Below the pieces are notes generated by a model. The model saw nothing but the letters and a program-made list of their open reading frames with translations. It ran no database searches and had not been told where the DNA came from. 39,617 bases of DNA, taken from positions 1-39,617 of IMG/VR virus record IMGVR_UViG_3300037189_018699. One strand, given 5' to 3'. Source of the DNA: a virus. Shown here piece after piece: positions 8,701 to 16,346 of the stretch; the stretch's first letter is position 1, and the number at the start of each line of letters is the position of its first letter. Made by a program: the position numbers and the translations under genes.

Positions 8701-11700
8701 ACAATGGGTTCGGATTTGTAGAAGAAAAGCGCATTACTTGGGATGATAAATATGCTCCAAGAGGGTGGAATTATGAAAAATATGACCGACCAGACGTCGT
8801 CTTCCTTAAATATCCAGAATCTCTCTCCAGAGAACAAGGTGCGGTTAGATCGCGCACTGAGCTTGCTCGACGTCAACTTGGAGAATCTTCCGATCAAGGA
8901 AGACAATCTAATGTTTTTCCTGAACGGGACGGAAGAATTGATTGGGAAGAATGGGGAAGACTGGGTCAAGAAGAACAAGACGCGGCTCTTAGAAGAGCTG
9001 GAGTTAGTTCAGAACCAGTAATCGCTAATCAAGACGATTCTGGAAGCATCAAGGGTCAGATCCAACTTAGCAGAAATAAAAAGATAATCAGTCTTTTTAA
9101 GAGTGCAGATCCTTCAACATTCCTTCATGAATCAGGACATTTATACCTTGATGAAATTAAAGAAGACACGGAAGCGCTCAAAGCTAGAGACCCAGCTACC
9201 CTTACCCCCGCTCAATCCAGGTTTTTGGAAGACTCTCAGGCAATCTTGGATTTCTTGGATGTTAAATCTTTTGATGAAATTGGCGAGCCTCAGCAAGAGA
9301 AGTGGGCTCGTAGTTTTGAGCAGTATCTCATGGAAGGTAAAGCTCCTTCTCAAAAACTTAGGAAAGCTTTCAAGTCGTTTAAAAATTGGCTTACGAAGAT
9401 TTATAAATCGCTCGTTCCTGGCTCTCAAATAAATCCTGAGATTCGTGCGATCTTTGATCGCCTGTTAGCTTCTGAGCAAGAGATTGCAGATGCGCAAGCT
9501 GCTCAAAATCAAGCGCCTATTTTTACCACTCAAGAAGCGTCTGGAATGAATGACGAGCAGTGGGCCAAATATCAAGAAGCAGTTATGGAAGCGCGTCAGT
9601 TTGCAGAAGAGACAATCACAAATGAAGTGATGGAAGATCTTCGAAAGCGTCAACGTAAAGAATACAAAGAAAGACGCGCGCAAATTGAGAAACAAGCTAG
9701 GGCTGAGGCCAATGCTTCGCCTGTTTATAGAGCGCTTTCTATTTTGCAAAAAGGCGAGCTGCCTGACGGGTCGCCACTTCCAGAAGGCCAATATCCGATT
9801 AAGTTATCCAAGGCTGAAATAAATTCAGAATACATTTCTGGAGCGCCTAAAGGAATATTTAACGAGAAGACGGGCGTTCCAGCCGATATGGCTGCAGAGA
9901 TTTTAGGATTTCAAAGCGGGGATGATTTACTTCAGTCCATTTCAAACGCTGAGCCTAAAGAAGAATTCATCAAACGAATTACTGATGAAACCATGCAGTC
10001 TCTTTACCCGGACCTTTTAGGTACGCCTCAATTTTCTGAAGAAGCGATGAAAGCGGTTCATAATGATTCCCGCGAGCGTATGCTTCGTATGGAGCTTGAG
10101 CGCTTGGCAGAAGTAAATATGCCGCTCTTAAAGCAACTCGGGAAGCGGATTTCAAGACGCATTCCTTCTAAAGAAGCACTGCGCGCCCAAGCGATGGAAG
10201 TCATAGGAAAACAAAACGTAGGAGATATTTCTCCACGCGTTTATGAACTTGCAGAAAGAAAGCAGGCTAAGCTTGCTGGTGAATTATTCTTTAAAGGCGA
10301 TATAGCTGGAGCTTTTGAAGCTAAGAGAAAAGAAGCTTTGAATCACGCTCTTTATCGTGAAGCTGTAGAAGCGAGAGATTTAATCACGAAGTCTGCGAAA
10401 CAATTTCGCAAGATTTCCAGAATGACGGATGAGAAGGCTGTTAGTTTAAGAAGAGACTCTAATCTTGTTAATGCGGCCAAGTCGATTATTGCTAACTTTG
10501 GATTGGGTACGAAAACAGCAAAAACCGCTGAGCAGTATTTGAGTCCGATTAAGGCATATGATCCCGAGGCCTATGCGACTCTTAAGGATATGGTGGAGTC
10601 GGTTAATATTGACCCCACTCCTTACAAACAGCTTTCTTTTAACGAGTTTAAGCAGGTGTCTGAATCGGTTAATTCCTTGTGGGCTCTTTCTAAGTCGACT
10701 CAAGAAGTTTTCTTAGACGGCAAGAAGATCGATAAACAGGTCGCTCTCGATATGCTGCAGGCGCAGACTGACGAAGCCCTTAAGCTGAATGTTCAGAAGG
10801 ATAGAGAATACGACGAGACAATGTCTCGCTTGGATAGAATTAAAAACTTCGCGCTTTCTTATTTTTCTTGGACTCGGTCGGTTGAGTCTTGGGTCGACGC
10901 GATGGACCTGGGAGATATTAACGGCACATTTAGGAAGCTTATCTTTGACCCAGTTATTGAAGGAGTTGCGGCTTATAAGAAACAAAAGGCTGTTTACTCA
11001 AAGAGAGTCTTAGATATTTTGCAGCCAGTCTTAAAAGATACGTCTTTTAAAGAAATTATCGCGACCGAAAGACCCGGGAAGCCTTTTAAATTTAAAGGCA
11101 AACAAGAATTATTAGGCGCTCTCATGCACCGTGGAAATGACTCTAACTTCTCTAAGTTCATTCGCGGAGAAGGCTGGGGGGCATTTAATCCAGACGGCTC
11201 CCTAGACACTGCCGCATGGGATCAGTTTGAAGCTCGCATGCGAAGAGAGGGCGTGCTTACAAAGGCCGACTATGACGCTATTCAGCAGGTTTGGGATTTG
11301 TACGAAGAGCTAAAGCCAGAACTTCAAAAGGCTCATTATAAGCGCTATGGAAGATACTTTAATGAGGTGACGGCGAATTCGTTTACGAATGAGTTTGGCA
11401 CGTATCGAGGCGGTTATGCGCCCGCAAGAATCGACTCTCAAAGAGTTCAAAGACAGGAAATATTAGACGACAAGAATATAATGGAGCGTTTGAATAACTC
11501 TTACGCGTGGCCTACGACTGGGAGTGGTTCTACTCAAACGAGAAACGAAGAGTATGCGGCTCCTTTATTGCTGGACCTTAGGGCCATTAATTCCCACCTA
11601 GATTGGGCTCTTCGGTTTGCGCATCTTCAAAATCCAGTCATGGACGTAGCAAGGCTCGTTTACTCAGAAACTTTTGAGAAGATGATTGGTGCCTTTGATC

Positions 11701-12905
11701 CTAACGCAGTCAGAGAAATGCTTAAGCCTTGGCTGCAAAGATCGGCTCAGCAATTAGTCTCTGTTCCTTCTGACAACACTCTTATGAGAAGCATCGATTC
11801 TCTCTCAAAGTATGTTCGTCAATCTACGACAATGCAGTTTCTTTCTTTGAACATTATTAACGCGGCTCAGAACTTTACGGGTATTGGACCTGCTCTTTTA
11901 AAGGTAAAAGCAAAGTATCTAAAGAATGCTTTTGTCGCCTATGTGAAGCAGCCCAAAGCCTTTGCTGAGGAAATAGCTAATAAGTCTGACTTTATGTCGG
12001 ATCTTTTAAAGGAAGAAATTGCCGAGACCGCTGGAGAAATTGAGGCCCTTATCTCCGATCAAAAGGCCGTCGGAAAGGCGCAAGATCTTGCCAGACAGTT
12101 TGGCCAGGTTTTGCAAAGACTTACTCAAAACCAATTAAACGTCTTGGTTTGGAGTGGGGCGTACAATCAGTCGATAGACCAGGGCATGAGTGATAAGGAC
12201 GCAATTCGTTCGGCTGATTCAGCTGTACGCCAAACGCAAGCGGTAGGCGGTGCAGAGAATATGACTCGGCTGGAGACTTACACCGAGACAGCGAAGCTCA
12301 TAACGATGTTTACTCGCTACTTTATAAGCATGTTGAATTTAAACACCACTGAGGCGGTTAAGGTAAATCGCACCACTGTTGGGAAAATGGCCAAGACTCC
12401 CCTACTCATGAATATTTATTTACTTGGGTTTTTTGTTCCGTCCGTTGTGGCGGAAGGTATACGGCGGGGTCTTTCAGGAGATGACCTAGACGCAGACGAT
12501 GACGATGAATATTTGGATGACCTGGCAGATATATTTTTATTCTCTCAAGCGAGATTTGCAACGGCCATGATTCCCGGCGGGGGAACTGTGATCAATTCAG
12601 TTTTAAATTATTTTGACGACAAATATTATAATGACAGCATAACGGTTTCTCCAGCACTCAGCGCAGTGCAAAGCGCCGCAAGAGCGCCTAAAGATATTTA
12701 CGATATAGCCCTAGGGGAAGACGTTAAGAAGCAAGACGTCAGGGATATTTTAACATTAATGGGAATCGTTACGAAGCTGCCGCTTCTTCCGCTGGCTAGA
12801 CCGATAGGATATTTGATGGACGTCGAAAGTGGTAAGGCAGATCCGAGCGGACCAATTGATTTTACTCGTGGCCTAGTGACTGGAAAGTCAGGGGGCGGGC
12901 GTTGA
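5751..12905 (+). CDS. Giant internal virion protein, T7 gp16-like, with HEXXH metallopeptidase motif
   Basis: A 2384-residue protein, larger than T7 gp16 (about 1318 aa). It occupies the last slot of the ejection-protein set. The N-terminus carries NPYSSESLG and NPYSSEALG in duplicate, then a glycine/alanine-rich segment (residues about 245-345) with several hydrophobic helices that could insert in membranes. Around residues 940-1020 there is a domain of the phage large-polyvalent-protein kind (LTPDGVGYALSPD, ending GWNYEKYDRPDVVFLKYP). Next comes a zincin signature HESGH at 1126-1130, with E1190 in WARSFEQYL as a plausible third zinc ligand. The rest is long helices, and the C-terminus has a hydrophobic segment near residues 2220-2240. 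I see no lytic transglycosylase motif at the N-terminus, unlike T7 gp16. It probably enters the host with the DNA. Confidence 0.8.
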   Translation: MSENNPYSSESLGLVPESPSVVNNPYSSEALGQTAPSALKQSMYVGVQKNPDEYAKVLNIADKMKVPSDLVESDYSAFKQAEDLKSLDPSTLQRSFPKMSAWLENPDNAGIAHDDILTLKRMSSAIEGYSFASDLYNKFNSGIASLGKSVAQIPAAAGQALALPYNLALGAQGELTGRPDLYEPYKFQYPKEGILLDNPVTRYFDRRSKEYAEMATEKTVSNEELFQSIEDGDYKTAGRQFAYKLVETLPTTLGIVAGSLGGYGTAAAAIGAATSGAQASAEGLEAGVGPVAQTTNAISNAAFEFIGEKIFTVLPIEAITKKYGQSVANVVFKEAALVFAKQGVLEAAGEGLTQAGQSVSSYLTGVNPGALDTLMQDILVSASLGGATGAGISAPGAILTGLQSVDRKVDRERRASNSAETYTEIGQAAAESKLRQRSPERFESYLETQTNGTENESIYISPESFETYFQSKDENPLEVLQKLDAIEAYDTAKETGTDIKIPTSKWTARLNQEDYNGLKDDIKYQPDHSSVNETKLLREEVQAVADEAQAPTPVEQSAAEVKRIVKEQLIAAGTDPTVAEEQAKITESRVTQRANLLGVDPQELYKNQNVTIQAGTTPAITTPEEHVLNQAEIIDFGVFKKQKELQKELQEEAALREPSETPLPPLERLKARFGNDKIALKAIDKAQKNNGSSYVADKKIKGLGFAPNYLAEPTGVIGNPEIQGLNNDGKDIDPLSWLDSKYKATQQLIQKHAEKGIPLTINTSSDLIGANDYIESLPQGTTVNFYVTPENGEIVRDGSAFSFNREVFKALPSRQRQFIAIEKLKEAGVNVNIIEPTADSVIQFAGGIKKLSKTLNLSEAEAMAEVRKATDPLLLKKFGDEKQTFFQKDSENTFNAVTPEEFIKARDQSKRAQFLTPYTAEELKDYQLFLTPDGVGYALSPDLDMIGVFNNSDKPGAAREAIVDGISRGAKTLDALDGFLPKYYNGFGFVEEKRITWDDKYAPRGWNYEKYDRPDVVFLKYPESLSREQGAVRSRTELARRQLGESSDQGRQSNVFPERDGRIDWEEWGRLGQEEQDAALRRAGVSSEPVIANQDDSGSIKGQIQLSRNKKIISLFKSADPSTFLHESGHLYLDEIKEDTEALKARDPATLTPAQSRFLEDSQAILDFLDVKSFDEIGEPQQEKWARSFEQYLMEGKAPSQKLRKAFKSFKNWLTKIYKSLVPGSQINPEIRAIFDRLLASEQEIADAQAAQNQAPIFTTQEASGMNDEQWAKYQEAVMEARQFAEETITNEVMEDLRKRQRKEYKERRAQIEKQARAEANASPVYRALSILQKGELPDGSPLPEGQYPIKLSKAEINSEYISGAPKGIFNEKTGVPADMAAEILGFQSGDDLLQSISNAEPKEEFIKRITDETMQSLYPDLLGTPQFSEEAMKAVHNDSRERMLRMELERLAEVNMPLLKQLGKRISRRIPSKEALRAQAMEVIGKQNVGDISPRVYELAERKQAKLAGELFFKGDIAGAFEAKRKEALNHALYREAVEARDLITKSAKQFRKISRMTDEKAVSLRRDSNLVNAAKSIIANFGLGTKTAKTAEQYLSPIKAYDPEAYATLKDMVESVNIDPTPYKQLSFNEFKQVSESVNSLWALSKSTQEVFLDGKKIDKQVALDMLQAQTDEALKLNVQKDREYDETMSRLDRIKNFALSYFSWTRSVESWVDAMDLGDINGTFRKLIFDPVIEGVAAYKKQKAVYSKRVLDILQPVLKDTSFKEIIATERPGKPFKFKGKQELLGALMHRGNDSNFSKFIRGEGWGAFNPDGSLDTAAWDQFEARMRREGVLTKADYDAIQQVWDLYEELKPELQKAHYKRYGRYFNEVTANSFTNEFGTYRGGYAPARIDSQRVQRQEILDDKNIMERLNNSYAWPTTGSGSTQTRNEEYAAPLLLDLRAINSHLDWALRFAHLQNPVMDVARLVYSETFEKMIGAFDPNAVREMLKPWLQRSAQQLVSVPSDNTLMRSIDSLSKYVRQSTTMQFLSLNIINAAQNFTGIGPALLKVKAKYLKNAFVAYVKQPKAFAEEIANKSDFMSDLLKEEIAETAGEIEALISDQKAVGKAQDLARQFGQVLQRLTQNQLNVLVWSGAYNQSIDQGMSDKDAIRSADSAVRQTQAVGGAENMTRLETYTETAKLITMFTRYFISMLNLNTTEAVKVNRTTVGKMAKTPLLMNIYLLGFFVPSVVAEGIRRGLSGDDLDADDDDEYLDDLADIFLFSQARFATAMIPGGGTVINSVLNYFDDKYYNDSITVSPALSAVQSAARAPKDIYDIALGEDVKKQDVRDILTLMGIVTKLPLLPLARPIGYLMDVESGKADPSGPIDFTRGLVTGKSGGGR
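5760..5837 (+). repeat. Pair of 21-bp perfect direct repeats at the start of the gp16-like gene
   Basis: The bases at 5760-5780 and 5817-5837 are identical over 21 bp and start 57 bp apart, in the same reading frame. Each encodes the peptide NNPYSSE, continuing SLG or ALG. The nucleotide identity suggests a recent small duplication, but keeping two NPY-x-LG peptides may also be functional, for example as a docking motif for a core partner. Confidence 0.8.
8773..9021 (+). CDS. Possible overlapping gene inside the gp16-like gene (+1 frame)
   Basis: An 82-residue frame lies entirely inside the giant internal virion gene. Its ATG at 8773 follows a GGGTGG site 5 nt upstream. The product begins MKNMTDQTSSSLNIQN and has convincing protein character: amphipathic helices and segments such as KVRLDRALSLLDVNLENLP and GEDWVKKNKTRLLEELELV. 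The main frame over the same stretch is an Arg/Glu/Gly/Ser-rich linker between the large-polyvalent-type domain and the HESGH metallopeptidase, where sequence constraint should be low. That makes a second coding use plausible. The alternatives are a chance frame, or an ancestral frame captured by a shift. There is no recognised family and no transcription evidence. Confidence 0.45.
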   Translation: MKNMTDQTSSSLNIQNLSPENKVRLDRALSLLDVNLENLPIKEDNLMFFLNGTEELIGKNGEDWVKKNKTRLLEELELVQNQ

Positions 12906-12921
12906 TAGGCGTTTACAAAAA

Positions 12922-13185
12922 TTATTCAGATTTGCTTTTATGTTTTGAGCCCTCAAGAATAGCCTTAAATACAGAAGCAACTCCTACGAAACAAAGTGCA
13001 AAGAAAAGCAATATCCCGCTTTGCTCAAATATACGGAATGCGGCATCGGCTCCAGAGAAGATTCCGGCAGAGATAATAAGGCCCATAAAAACACCAAGAC
13101 CTACTCCACCAAAAAACAATCCAACGGGATATTCTTTTGCGGCATCTCTGATAAAAGAAAAAAGCTTTTCCATAGTGATATTCAT
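12922..13185 (-). CDS. Small two-helix membrane protein on the antisense strand
   Basis: An 87-residue protein read from the - strand between the ejection-protein operon and the tail fibre. It has two clear membrane segments, YPVGLFFGGVGLGVFMGLII and GILLFFALCFVGVASVF, separated by an acidic loop, and a basic/acidic tail ending KHKSKSE. The start is uncertain: ATG at 13185 was chosen, with ATG 13173 and GTG 13209 as options, and none has a good ribosome site. A + strand frame over the same bases (12902-13324) is low-complexity and basic and is judged a shadow. Facing the late operon, it must have its own promoter. It could be a superinfection-exclusion or lysis-timing membrane protein, but function is unknown. 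Confidence 0.6.
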   Translation of the reverse strand: MNITMEKLFSFIRDAAKEYPVGLFFGGVGLGVFMGLIISAGIFSGADAAFRIFEQSGILLFFALCFVGVASVFKAILEGSKHKSKSE

Positions 13186-13320
13186 CTGCAAGGCTCGTGC
13201 CCTATTCACGAATCGAATTAATTCAATCGTTTACAAAATTACTAGAACCCTTGAACACGCGCCTTCTGCGGTGTCTGTGTCTCATGGGTGTCTCACTATC
13301 AATTATAAAGAGGGGATCTC

Positions 13321-14997
13321 ATGAGCATTACAAACACAACTAGCGTGAATCAGTATGTAGGTAACAATACGACGGCAACGTATTCATACACGTTCAAAAT
13401 TTTCTTAGCCTCAGATCTTGTTGTTATTCAAACCAATGTTTCTACAGGGGTTGATACGACGCTGGTTTTAAATACTGATTACACCGTAACGGGCGTACAG
13501 GTGAATACGGGCGGGTCGATTACTCTTACGGCTGGGAATCTAGCGACTGGCCAAAACCTGACTATCTCGAGAGTTCAGCCACTTACTCAGCTTACAGAGT
13601 TTAGAAATCAGTCTGAGTATTTTGCTGAGCTTCATGAGAACGCTTTCGACAAGCTCACAATGATTACTCAGCAGCAGCAAGACGATTTAGATCGAACCTT
13701 GAGAGTTCCTGAGAGTGTTGATTTAACGACTGTCGATACGACTATCGCTCCACCAGCCCCGACGACTTTGTTTGGATGGAACGCGGCAGCAGATGCGGTC
13801 ATTGGCTATACTCCTGACGACATTGTTAATGCTGGCTCGATTGGTACTTTTACAGCAAACCGCGCGCTTGTTTCAAATGCTGGTGGGGTGATTACAGCTT
13901 CTACAGTGACATCAACTGAGGTTGGATATTTAACAGGGCTGACTCAAAACATTACAAGTCTTGTCGCTCAGGCCGACACTTCGCCTGGAACTTTTAACAT
14001 TGGCGTTCGTTTAGCTTCTGGCACGTTCACTGTATGCGGGGCTGATGGAGCTAACTTGTCTGCATCTAACCCAGGCTATGTGGTCATAGGATCGCAAGCC
14101 AACCCTGGGCGATTGGTTCGCTTAACACTTACAGCAAATCAAAGCTTCAATGACGATTCGTTTGCTGGAACTAGCGACATTGCTGGTGAAGAGTTTGGAA
14201 CAAAACCAGCGGTTGCTTGGTCAAATGATAGGCCGTTCTTTTTGTATGCTGTGAATAGAGATGATACGGCAGGAAATTTGCTTTTTGGAATAAGTCCTAA
14301 TCCGACAATGACAGCGTCTCCCAGCTCAACAAACTTAATAGGTTACAAGCTAACTCCATCTGTAACCCCTAGTGATTCAAGTATTTGGTTATTTGGGTCG
14401 TCATTAACAACCTCGAACTATACGTCTCGGCCTGTTTTGCGAATCGGTGGAATTAGAATGCGAAAGGCTGTTACAACGGATGACTGGACCGTACAAACAT
14501 TGTCCACAAACGACGGCATACGTCCAAGCAACTATGAAGGTATTAATTTTTTATGGAGTGCTGGAGAAGCTCTTTTCACTGCTGCAGGACGATATTTCGC
14601 CAGCTCTGGAAGCCCGAGCTGGGCCACGCCAGCCAGCATTAACGCATTTTATAAAATACAGATGAGCGGATATATACACCTTTGGTTTGATACGACTGCG
14701 GCTGGTCTTTGTACTAACGGCTCTAACGGCAGCACTTTAGAAATTGGCTTACCAATGCTAGCGCTACCGCTGGTTGGATTTGTAAGCGTTGCCGGATTTA
14801 CGGGAGGGGCAATTAACCGAATTGCCGGGTCTTCGGCTATTCCAACAGTCGCGTATATTGACACAAGCGCCTCTAACTCAATTGCCTTTTTTACATCCGC
14901 AACAGCCTCAACAGCAATAGCCAACAACTCTTTATCAAACACAGCCGACGACCTTCGAGTTGTCGGATTTATGTATCCGGCATTTGGAAACTCTTAA
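13321..14997 (+). CDS. Tail fibre with T7 gp17-like virion-binding N-terminus
   Basis: A 558-residue protein. Residues 1 to about 140 match the T7-type tail fibre attachment domain: SVNQYVGNNTTATYSYTFKI, then TDYTVTGV, then ITLTAGNLATGQNLTISR and the trimer-forming NAFDKLTMITQQQQDDLDR. The C-terminal 400 residues are Thr/Ser/Ala/Gly-rich beta structure without a recognised enzyme motif, and are presumably the receptor-binding part. The start ATG follows AGAGGGG in a 135-bp gap after the antisense membrane gene, so this gene may open a separate tail-fibre and lysis transcript. Length is close to T7 gp17 (553 aa). Confidence 0.85.
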   Translation: MSITNTTSVNQYVGNNTTATYSYTFKIFLASDLVVIQTNVSTGVDTTLVLNTDYTVTGVQVNTGGSITLTAGNLATGQNLTISRVQPLTQLTEFRNQSEYFAELHENAFDKLTMITQQQQDDLDRTLRVPESVDLTTVDTTIAPPAPTTLFGWNAAADAVIGYTPDDIVNAGSIGTFTANRALVSNAGGVITASTVTSTEVGYLTGLTQNITSLVAQADTSPGTFNIGVRLASGTFTVCGADGANLSASNPGYVVIGSQANPGRLVRLTLTANQSFNDDSFAGTSDIAGEEFGTKPAVAWSNDRPFFLYAVNRDDTAGNLLFGISPNPTMTASPSSTNLIGYKLTPSVTPSDSSIWLFGSSLTTSNYTSRPVLRIGGIRMRKAVTTDDWTVQTLSTNDGIRPSNYEGINFLWSAGEALFTAAGRYFASSGSPSWATPASINAFYKIQMSGYIHLWFDTTAAGLCTNGSNGSTLEIGLPMLALPLVGFVSVAGFTGGAINRIAGSSAIPTVAYIDTSASNSIAFFTSATASTAIANNSLSNTADDLRVVGFMYPAFGNS

Positions 14998-14999
14998 TT

Positions 15000-15335
15000 A
15001 TGGATCTTAACTCAGACACACTTGTCAGTGCAGTTGGTGGAGCTGGAGGGGCTGGGGCGTTACTTCTTTGGTTTCTCAAGCGCACGCTCACAAAGATGGA
15101 AGATTCTTTGGATTCACTTAAAAAAGAGGTCATTGATCTAAAGCTTGGAATTGCAGAATTCAAAGGCAAAGAAAAAGGCGACTCTGATTTAGTGTGGCGC
15201 GAGATTAACACGGTAAAAACATTTAGAGTTAAAACCGAGTCTGAGCTTCAAAAAATGTGGGGAATTCTTTCTCGATTTGCAAATCCCCGCGTAAGCGATG
15301 CTCTTACTAAAGCTCTAGAAGAGGCTGATAAATGA
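15000..15335 (+). CDS. Membrane-anchored coiled-coil protein, holin candidate
   Basis: A 111-residue protein with one N-terminal hydrophobic segment (about residues 9-24, VSAVGGAGGAGALLLWFL) and then a charged heptad-like coiled coil (KMEDSLDSLKKEVIDLKLG). It starts 3 nt after the tail fibre stop, and its end overlaps the lysozyme start by 4 nt (ATGA). Direct coupling to the endolysin gene and a single membrane anchor make a holin or holin accessory role the best inference. One-span holins exist, but the topology cannot be determined by eye. It might instead be another lysis-related membrane protein. Confidence 0.6.
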   Translation: MDLNSDTLVSAVGGAGGAGALLLWFLKRTLTKMEDSLDSLKKEVIDLKLGIAEFKGKEKGDSDLVWREINTVKTFRVKTESELQKMWGILSRFANPRVSDALTKALEEADK

Positions 15336-15751
15336 GCTTGATTAATCTTCTTATTAAACACGAGGGCATGAAGCTTAAGAGCTACAAATGCCCGGCTGGA
15401 AAGCTAACGATTGGTGTCGGTCGAAATGTTGAAGATCTGGGCATCACGGAAGAAGAAGCGCTCTATCTGCTTCGTAACGACATCAATCGAGTGAATGAAG
15501 AGCTTAGAGATAACTTCCCTTGGTTCAAGGATCTAGATCCTGTCAGGCAGGACGTCTTAATCAATCTTTGTTTTAATATCGGCTTAACCAAGCTCTTTGG
15601 ATTTAAGAAAATGTTAGCTGCACTGCGCGATGGAAATTACGAAGAAGCAGCAATTCAAATGGAAGATTCTGCGTGGCGCGTGCAAACTGGGCGTAGAGCG
15701 CATGAGCTAATTGAAATGATGAAAACTGGTTTTTATTTAAAAGGGGAGTGA
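15332..15751 (+). CDS. Endolysin, T4-type lysozyme (glycoside hydrolase 24)
   Basis: A 139-residue muramidase that cleaves the MurNAc-GlcNAc bond of peptidoglycan. It aligns with T4 lysozyme without gaps at the active site: E11 in KHEGMKLKSYK matches the T4 general acid Glu11, and T26 in LTIGVGRN matches T4 Thr26. The position of T4 Asp20 is Cys20 here (YKCPAGKLTIG). A Cys at this position occurs naturally in many phage members, and from memory the T4 D20C variant keeps activity, so the enzyme should be functional. There is no signal peptide or N-terminal membrane anchor, so it needs a holin for release. It starts in the stop of the holin candidate and is slightly shorter than T4 lysozyme (164 aa). 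Confidence 0.92.
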   Translation: MSLINLLIKHEGMKLKSYKCPAGKLTIGVGRNVEDLGITEEEALYLLRNDINRVNEELRDNFPWFKDLDPVRQDVLINLCFNIGLTKLFGFKKMLAALRDGNYEEAAIQMEDSAWRVQTGRRAHELIEMMKTGFYLKGE

Positions 15752-15753
15752 AA

Positions 15754-16104
15754 ATGACTGGAATCCAAAATCTTAAGGAACTATCAAACTTAGTCTTGGA
15801 CGTAGCAGTAGGGATTGAAAAATCTCTAGTGGACGGCAAGGTAAGTTTTTCAGACGCACTGAATTTCAAAGAAGTTTTGTTTAGCATTTTGCCTGCGATC
15901 AAAGACATTACTCAGGTTGACGAAGAGTATTTTGATCTTGATGAAAGTGAAATGAATGAGCTTAAGGCGCATATCGCTAACAGGCTTGAGCTAGATCCAA
16001 AGAACGAGTCTGTTGAGAAGATTGCTGAAATGGTAATCAACTTAATTATTGAATCAAGCGCTTTGATTTCTGAGCTGTTTAAGGCAAAGACTCCAGCCGT
16101 TTGA
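15754..16104 (+). CDS. Hypothetical helical protein of the lysis cassette
   Basis: A 116-residue acidic helical protein without signal peptide or membrane segment. ATG at 15754 is preferred over GTG 15748 because AGGGGAG at 15742-15748 is then at correct spacing and would otherwise overlap the start. It lies between the lysozyme and the spanin-like pair, and its stop overlaps the next start (TTGA). I do not recognise it. It contains hydrophobic stretches (VLFSILPAI, MVINLIIESSALISELF) that look like packed amphipathic helices rather than membrane spans. Confidence 0.75.
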   Translation: MTGIQNLKELSNLVLDVAVGIEKSLVDGKVSFSDALNFKEVLFSILPAIKDITQVDEEYFDLDESEMNELKAHIANRLELDPKNESVEKIAEMVINLIIESSALISELFKAKTPAV

Positions 16105-16346
16105 TTTTAAATATTCTTCAAATAATTATTCAGCTGTTAGTTTTCTTTTTAGATCCAACTAAAAGGAAGCGTGATGCTCTTCAAGAAAAGAAAGAGCTAA
16201 ATCAAACAGAGAGGTCAAAGTATGCAAAGGCTATCGTTAGTGGGGATCAGCTTACTATTGCCGTTAGTCTTGATCGGCTGTTACGCGAAGCGAGAATTGC
16301 CAATCGTGCTCGACGGAAACTCAGTTCCAAAGCTCCTAAGGTTTGA
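16101..16346 (+). CDS. Inner-membrane spanin-like protein (i-spanin candidate, Rz-type)
   Basis: An 81-residue protein that starts at TTG 16101, overlapping the previous stop (TTGA). It has one N-terminal membrane segment (ILNILQIIIQLLVFFL) followed by a strongly charged helix (DPTKRKRDALQEKKELNQ to the C-terminus RARRKLSSKAPKV). This is the topology of an i-spanin: N-terminal anchor in the inner membrane with a periplasmic helix. A lipoprotein gene starts within it in the +1 frame, as in Rz/Rz1. The protein is short for Rz (about 150 aa), and no sequence family is recognised, so the call is architectural. Confidence 0.6.
   Translation: MILNILQIIIQLLVFFLDPTKRKRDALQEKKELNQTERSKYAKAIVSGDQLTIAVSLDRLLREARIANRARRKLSSKAPKV

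Noticed and set aside
13271-13294. Three GTGTCT copies in the tail fibre leader
   Set aside because: The unit is only 6 bp and unevenly spaced, and no related copies are seen elsewhere, so chance is likely.
12902-13324. 140-codon + strand frame after the gp16-like gene
   Set aside because: Its product is basic and low-complexity (TPRPTPPKNNP-like), while the opposite strand encodes a clean two-span membrane protein over the same bases.
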